A DNA stretch of 64,000 bases from Bacteroidota bacterium (GTDB lineage Bacteria; Bacteroidota; Bacteroidia; Bacteroidales; Dysgonomonadaceae). Numbering within the stretch: position 1 is the first letter of the stretch; each line of letters starts with the position of its first letter. The position numbers were made by a program, and so were the translations under genes. This document shows, in pieces, positions 61,698 to 64,000 of the stretch. The notes under the pieces were generated by a model. It saw only the letters and a list, made by a program, of their open reading frames with translations. It had not been told where the DNA came from and did not search any database. The stretch lies in assembly GCA_023622765.1 (NCBI GenBank), contig JAMNYO010000064.1:62001-126000 (forward strand). Reading direction: 5' to 3'.

Positions 61698-62444
61698 TTA
61701 AAGAATCTCCTTGATCTCTTTTAGACTACCCACGGTGTAGGTGGGTATAACAAAGGCTTCCCCGGGAGAAACTTCCTCGGCATTGGTTTTACCCATCAAA
61801 ACTGCTCCAGTAGGAACCTCCCCGGTTGGGTTGAGCCATATCTGATCGATGCCACTCCGGTACGCCCCCACGATATCGGCCTCCCAGCTATCCCCTATCA
61901 TCACGGTTTGCTCACGCCTTGCACCGGCGCGTTCAAGCGCGTGGGTAAACATGCCGGGGTGCGGCTTGTTGACACCCACCTCCTCCGATAGGATAACAGT
62001 GTCGAAATAGGGGCGCAACCCCGAGTTCCCGATCTTCTTGTGCTGCACCTCGGTGAACCCGTTGGAGAGGATATGCATCCGGTACTTCGGCTTCAGGTAT
62101 TCCAACAACTCCATCGTCCCATCGATCAACCCCGTTTTTCGGGTCGTCCGTTCCAGGAAGTCGTCGTTCAACCTCTTCGCGTACTCAGGGTCAGTTATAC
62201 CGAACTCACTTACCGGCACAAGGAATCGCTCCACGATAAGCTCCTCCTTTTGGATAACCCCATCACGGTAAAGCCCCCACAAGCGGTTGTTGTTCCGCAT
62301 GTATACGTCATAATAATCCTCGAACCCGGGATAATATTCCCCGTAGCCGTAATCGACGTAAATCGCTTCGAGGCACTCCTTCCCGTTCCGGTGGATGTCC
62401 CACAGGGTGTCATCCAAGTCGATAAACAGGTCCCTGTAGCACAT
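61698..62444 (-). CDS. yjjG: HAD-superfamily nucleotidase of the YjjG type
   Basis: A 248-residue HAD hydrolase with all four motifs: IDLDDTLWD (nucleophile and acid Asp), ILSNGF, the Lys in VGVNKPHPGMF and MIGDSWEADI. The cap and the DTLWDIHRNG spacing match YjjG, which dephosphorylates non-canonical and canonical pyrimidine 5'-nucleotides. It is cytosolic. It begins 5 bp after the stop of the coiled-coil lipoprotein gene, so the two are co-transcribed, although their functions have no evident link. Confidence 0.85.
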   Translation of the reverse strand: MCYRDLFIDLDDTLWDIHRNGKECLEAIYVDYGYGEYYPGFEDYYDVYMRNNNRLWGLYRDGVIQKEELIVERFLVPVSEFGITDPEYAKRLNDDFLERTTRKTGLIDGTMELLEYLKPKYRMHILSNGFTEVQHKKIGNSGLRPYFDTVILSEEVGVNKPHPGMFTHALERAGARREQTVMIGDSWEADIVGAYRSGIDQIWLNPTGEVPTGAVLMGKTNAEEVSPGEAFVIPTYTVGSLKEIKEIL

Positions 62445-62449
62445 GCACC

Positions 62450-63304
62450 TTACATTACCTCGATAATCAGGTACTTGGTTAAGCTCCAGAAGCGCTGCGT
62501 ATCGGTCACCTGAAACAGGAGGTTCCCATCTTTAAGCGTAACGAACTCGTAAGTTCCTTCCGGGTGAGTTGACCACAGCTTGGCTTTCTTAGCGTAGAGG
62601 GGTATCTCGGTCACCTCCCGTATATCGATGGTCAGGAAGTACTCCTTGTTGAAGGTGTCTTGCAGTACCCGGGGGGCCTTCATAAAGCCTCCTGACAAGA
62701 TTTTCTGATCCTTCAACTCCTTCTGCGTCCCGAAAACGTAGTAGGCCGTGTTCAAGCTACGATCCTGCTCCTGGATGGTTATCGATTGCTGTTCCGCTTC
62801 GATAGCGAGGGCTGTGATGTCTTGCGAAAGTTGTGCGATTTTCTCATCTTTAGCGGCCAACTCTTGCTGCAATCCCGCTAAGCGAACGGCACTCTCCTCC
62901 ATCTCCCGGTTCAACCTCACGATGGTGTTTTTCAACGAGGCCACCTCCTTGGTACTACCGCTATACTTCCGGTTCAACTCCTGCAACTGCGCCTTGTTGC
63001 GTTGAAGGATATCGTTGATCATCTTGAAGTTCTCGGTGATACGTGTCCGGGTATCTTGGCTCATCTCGCCCTCTTTGGCCGACTGCGTGGAGATGTACTT
63101 CTCCGCCTCCCGTATCCGATCGAAGTTGGCCTCAACCTCACTGATAACCGACATCATCTCGATCGCTTCACTCTCGGTATCCACCGTGATCATCATCAGG
63201 GAGTCTCGCTGCGCCTCAAGCGCTTTGTACTCTTTTGACTCCTTAACATTGGTACACGAAACGATTAGCCCAATGGCTATCCATAACATCCATGTTCTTT
63301 TCAT
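62450..63304 (-). CDS. Coiled-coil lipoprotein of unknown function
   Basis: About 284 residues from the ATG ending at 63304 (MKRTWMLWIAIGLIVSCTN), giving a lipobox at IVSC. Residues ~25-190 are almost continuous heptads rich in Glu, Gln and Leu, predicted coiled coil. The C-terminal ~90 residues form a small domain (AYYVFGTQKELKDQKIL...LTIDIREVTEIPLYAKKAKLWSTHPEGTYEF). I recognise this architecture as recurrent in Bacteroidetes but cannot name a function. It lies in the periplasm or outer membrane, between rsmI and the HAD nucleotidase. Confidence 0.78.
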   Translation of the reverse strand: MKRTWMLWIAIGLIVSCTNVKESKEYKALEAQRDSLMMITVDTESEAIEMMSVISEVEANFDRIREAEKYISTQSAKEGEMSQDTRTRITENFKMINDILQRNKAQLQELNRKYSGSTKEVASLKNTIVRLNREMEESAVRLAGLQQELAAKDEKIAQLSQDITALAIEAEQQSITIQEQDRSLNTAYYVFGTQKELKDQKILSGGFMKAPRVLQDTFNKEYFLTIDIREVTEIPLYAKKAKLWSTHPEGTYEFVTLKDGNLLFQVTDTQRFWSLTKYLIIEVM

Positions 63305-63344
63305 ACAATTCATTTTTTACATTTCTCATCTAAAATGATTTCAT

Positions 63345-63374
63345 CTTTCAAGGCGTATATGGTTCCCTTGAAAG
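63345..63374. terminator. 9-bp hairpin between rsmI and the lipoprotein gene
   Basis: CTTTCAAGG (63345-63353) pairs perfectly with CCTTGAAAG (63366-63374) around a 12-nt loop, ~20 nt after the rsmI stop on the minus strand. The following T content is modest, so it may be a terminator or an mRNA end-stabiliser. Confidence 0.4.
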
Positions 63375-63394
63375 CCAAAACGGACACACAAGTC

Positions 63395-64000
63395 CTATTT
63401 CTCGGGCGCTCCCGCCACGACAATAACACATTCCCCCTTCGGGGTATTTTCCAAAAAATGAGCGCTTAACTCTTTTAGTGTTCCTCTCACCGTCTCCGCG
63501 TGCAATTTGGACAGTTCGCGAGAGAGGGATGCACTCCGTTCTTCACCAAGGCATTCAGCCAGTTGAGTTAACGTTTTAACCACCCGGTAGGGCGATTCGT
63601 AAAAAATCATGGTCCTTGTTTCGGTCGCCAGCTGCTGCAATCTCGTTGACCTTCCCTTTTTACGGGGGAGGAACCCTTCGAAGCAAAAGCGGTCACTCGG
63701 CAAGCCCGACTCGACCAAAGCAGGCACGAAAGCGGTAGCACCAGGGAGGCACTCCACCTCCACTCCCTCCTCTAAACAGGCCCTAACCAGATAAAAACCG
63801 GGGTCCGAGATACTTGGTGTACCTGCATCGGAGATCAAGGCCATCTGCTCACCTCCTTTCATTCGCATTACCAGGGAGGCCGTTGCCCGATGCTCGTTAA
63901 ACATATGGTGCGACTGCATCGCTGTTTCCACTTCATAGCGTTTCAGCAACACACCACTTGTCCGCGTATCTTCGGCCAGTATCAAGTCGCACTCCTTCAG
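63395..64000 (-). CDS. rsmI: 16S rRNA (cytidine1402-2'-O)-methyltransferase, N-terminus outside window
   Basis: The frame is open to the right edge of the window (LKECDLILAEDTRTSGVLL), so the first ~20 residues lie outside; 201 residues are seen. Key blocks are ILAEDTRTSGVLLKRY, ALISDAGTPSISDPGFYLVRAC, LPGATAFVPALVESGLPSDRFCFEGFLPRKKGR, FYESPYRVVKTL and SLSRELSKLHAE. RsmI and RsmH (40.4 kb) modify the same nucleotide of 16S rRNA. Conservation is much higher than in the paralogue at 29.8 kb. The C-terminal extension present in some RsmI proteins is absent. Confidence 0.93.
   Translation of the reverse strand: MKECDLILAEDTRTSGVLLKRYEVETAMQSHHMFNEHRATASLVMRMKGGEQMALISDAGTPSISDPGFYLVRACLEEGVEVECLPGATAFVPALVESGLPSDRFCFEGFLPRKKGRSTRLQQLATETRTMIFYESPYRVVKTLTQLAECLGEERSASLSRELSKLHAETVRGTLKELSAHFLENTPKGECVIVVAGAPEK

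Overview
The window reads as a chromosomal segment of an anaerobic Bacteroidales bacterium, probably close to the Dysgonomonadaceae/Porphyromonadaceae. The grounds are a SusC/SusD starch locus, a TonB receptor with an N-terminal carboxypeptidase-like domain, a Bacteroidetes-type division and cell-wall (dcw) cluster, a meso-diaminopimelate dehydrogenase, a flavodiiron oxygen reductase, a probable glycine-lipid acyltransferase pair, and promoters that fit the Bacteroidetes TTTG / TAnnTTTG consensus. The family-level placement is inference. Both window edges cut genes: a RecB/AddA-like helicase-nuclease on the left and rsmI on the right. I saw no rRNA, tRNA, transposase or CRISPR array.

Layout: 0-7 kb carries housekeeping genes (helicase-nuclease, secreted esterase, nagB, flavodiiron protein, lgt, ddh). 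7.4-17.1 kb looks like a phospho-ester, nucleoside and ribose scavenging region: secreted TRAP-like phosphatase, TonB receptor, LacI-type regulator, lipoprotein nucleoside hydrolase, ribokinase, RbsU-like permease and a second exported nucleoside hydrolase. After a rhomboid protease, 18.1-22.9 kb is a glycogen/alpha-glucan cluster (debranching enzyme, glycogen synthase, GH57). 23-30.5 kb holds rny, zapA with a coiled-coil partner, a B3/B4-domain protein, an orphan histidine kinase, an rRNA cytosine methyltransferase, a second rhomboid and an RsmI paralogue. 30.6-31.8 kb is an AT-rich DUF4143-type ATPase preceded by 40-bp tandem repeats. It sits where murG would normally follow ftsW.

31.9-41.7 kb is the dcw cluster on the minus strand (mraZ-rsmH-ftsL-ftsI-murE-mraY-murD-ftsW); murG, murC, ftsQ, ftsA and ftsZ are absent here. 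Divergent from mraZ lie two acyltransferase genes resembling glsA and glsB. 44.1-56.1 kb is the starch locus (susC, susD, susE, susF, a neopullulanase-like GH13 and a surface pullulanase-like GH13). An MFS sugar importer and a LacI regulator follow at 57.5-60.2 kb. A palindromic LacI-type operator upstream of susC suggests LacI control in place of the classical SusR. The right end has arcA, a HAD nucleotidase, a coiled-coil lipoprotein and partial rsmI.

The most unusual feature is a set of short, nested, hairpin-forming intergenic elements at about ten gene boundaries. Divergent copies of one family keep their stems by compensatory base changes, so structure appears to be conserved. In one case one family lies inside another. 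Several of these cassettes are bracketed by 10-16 bp direct repeats that copy the start- or stop-codon region of a neighbouring gene. I found no mobile gene with them and could not identify them as a named family.
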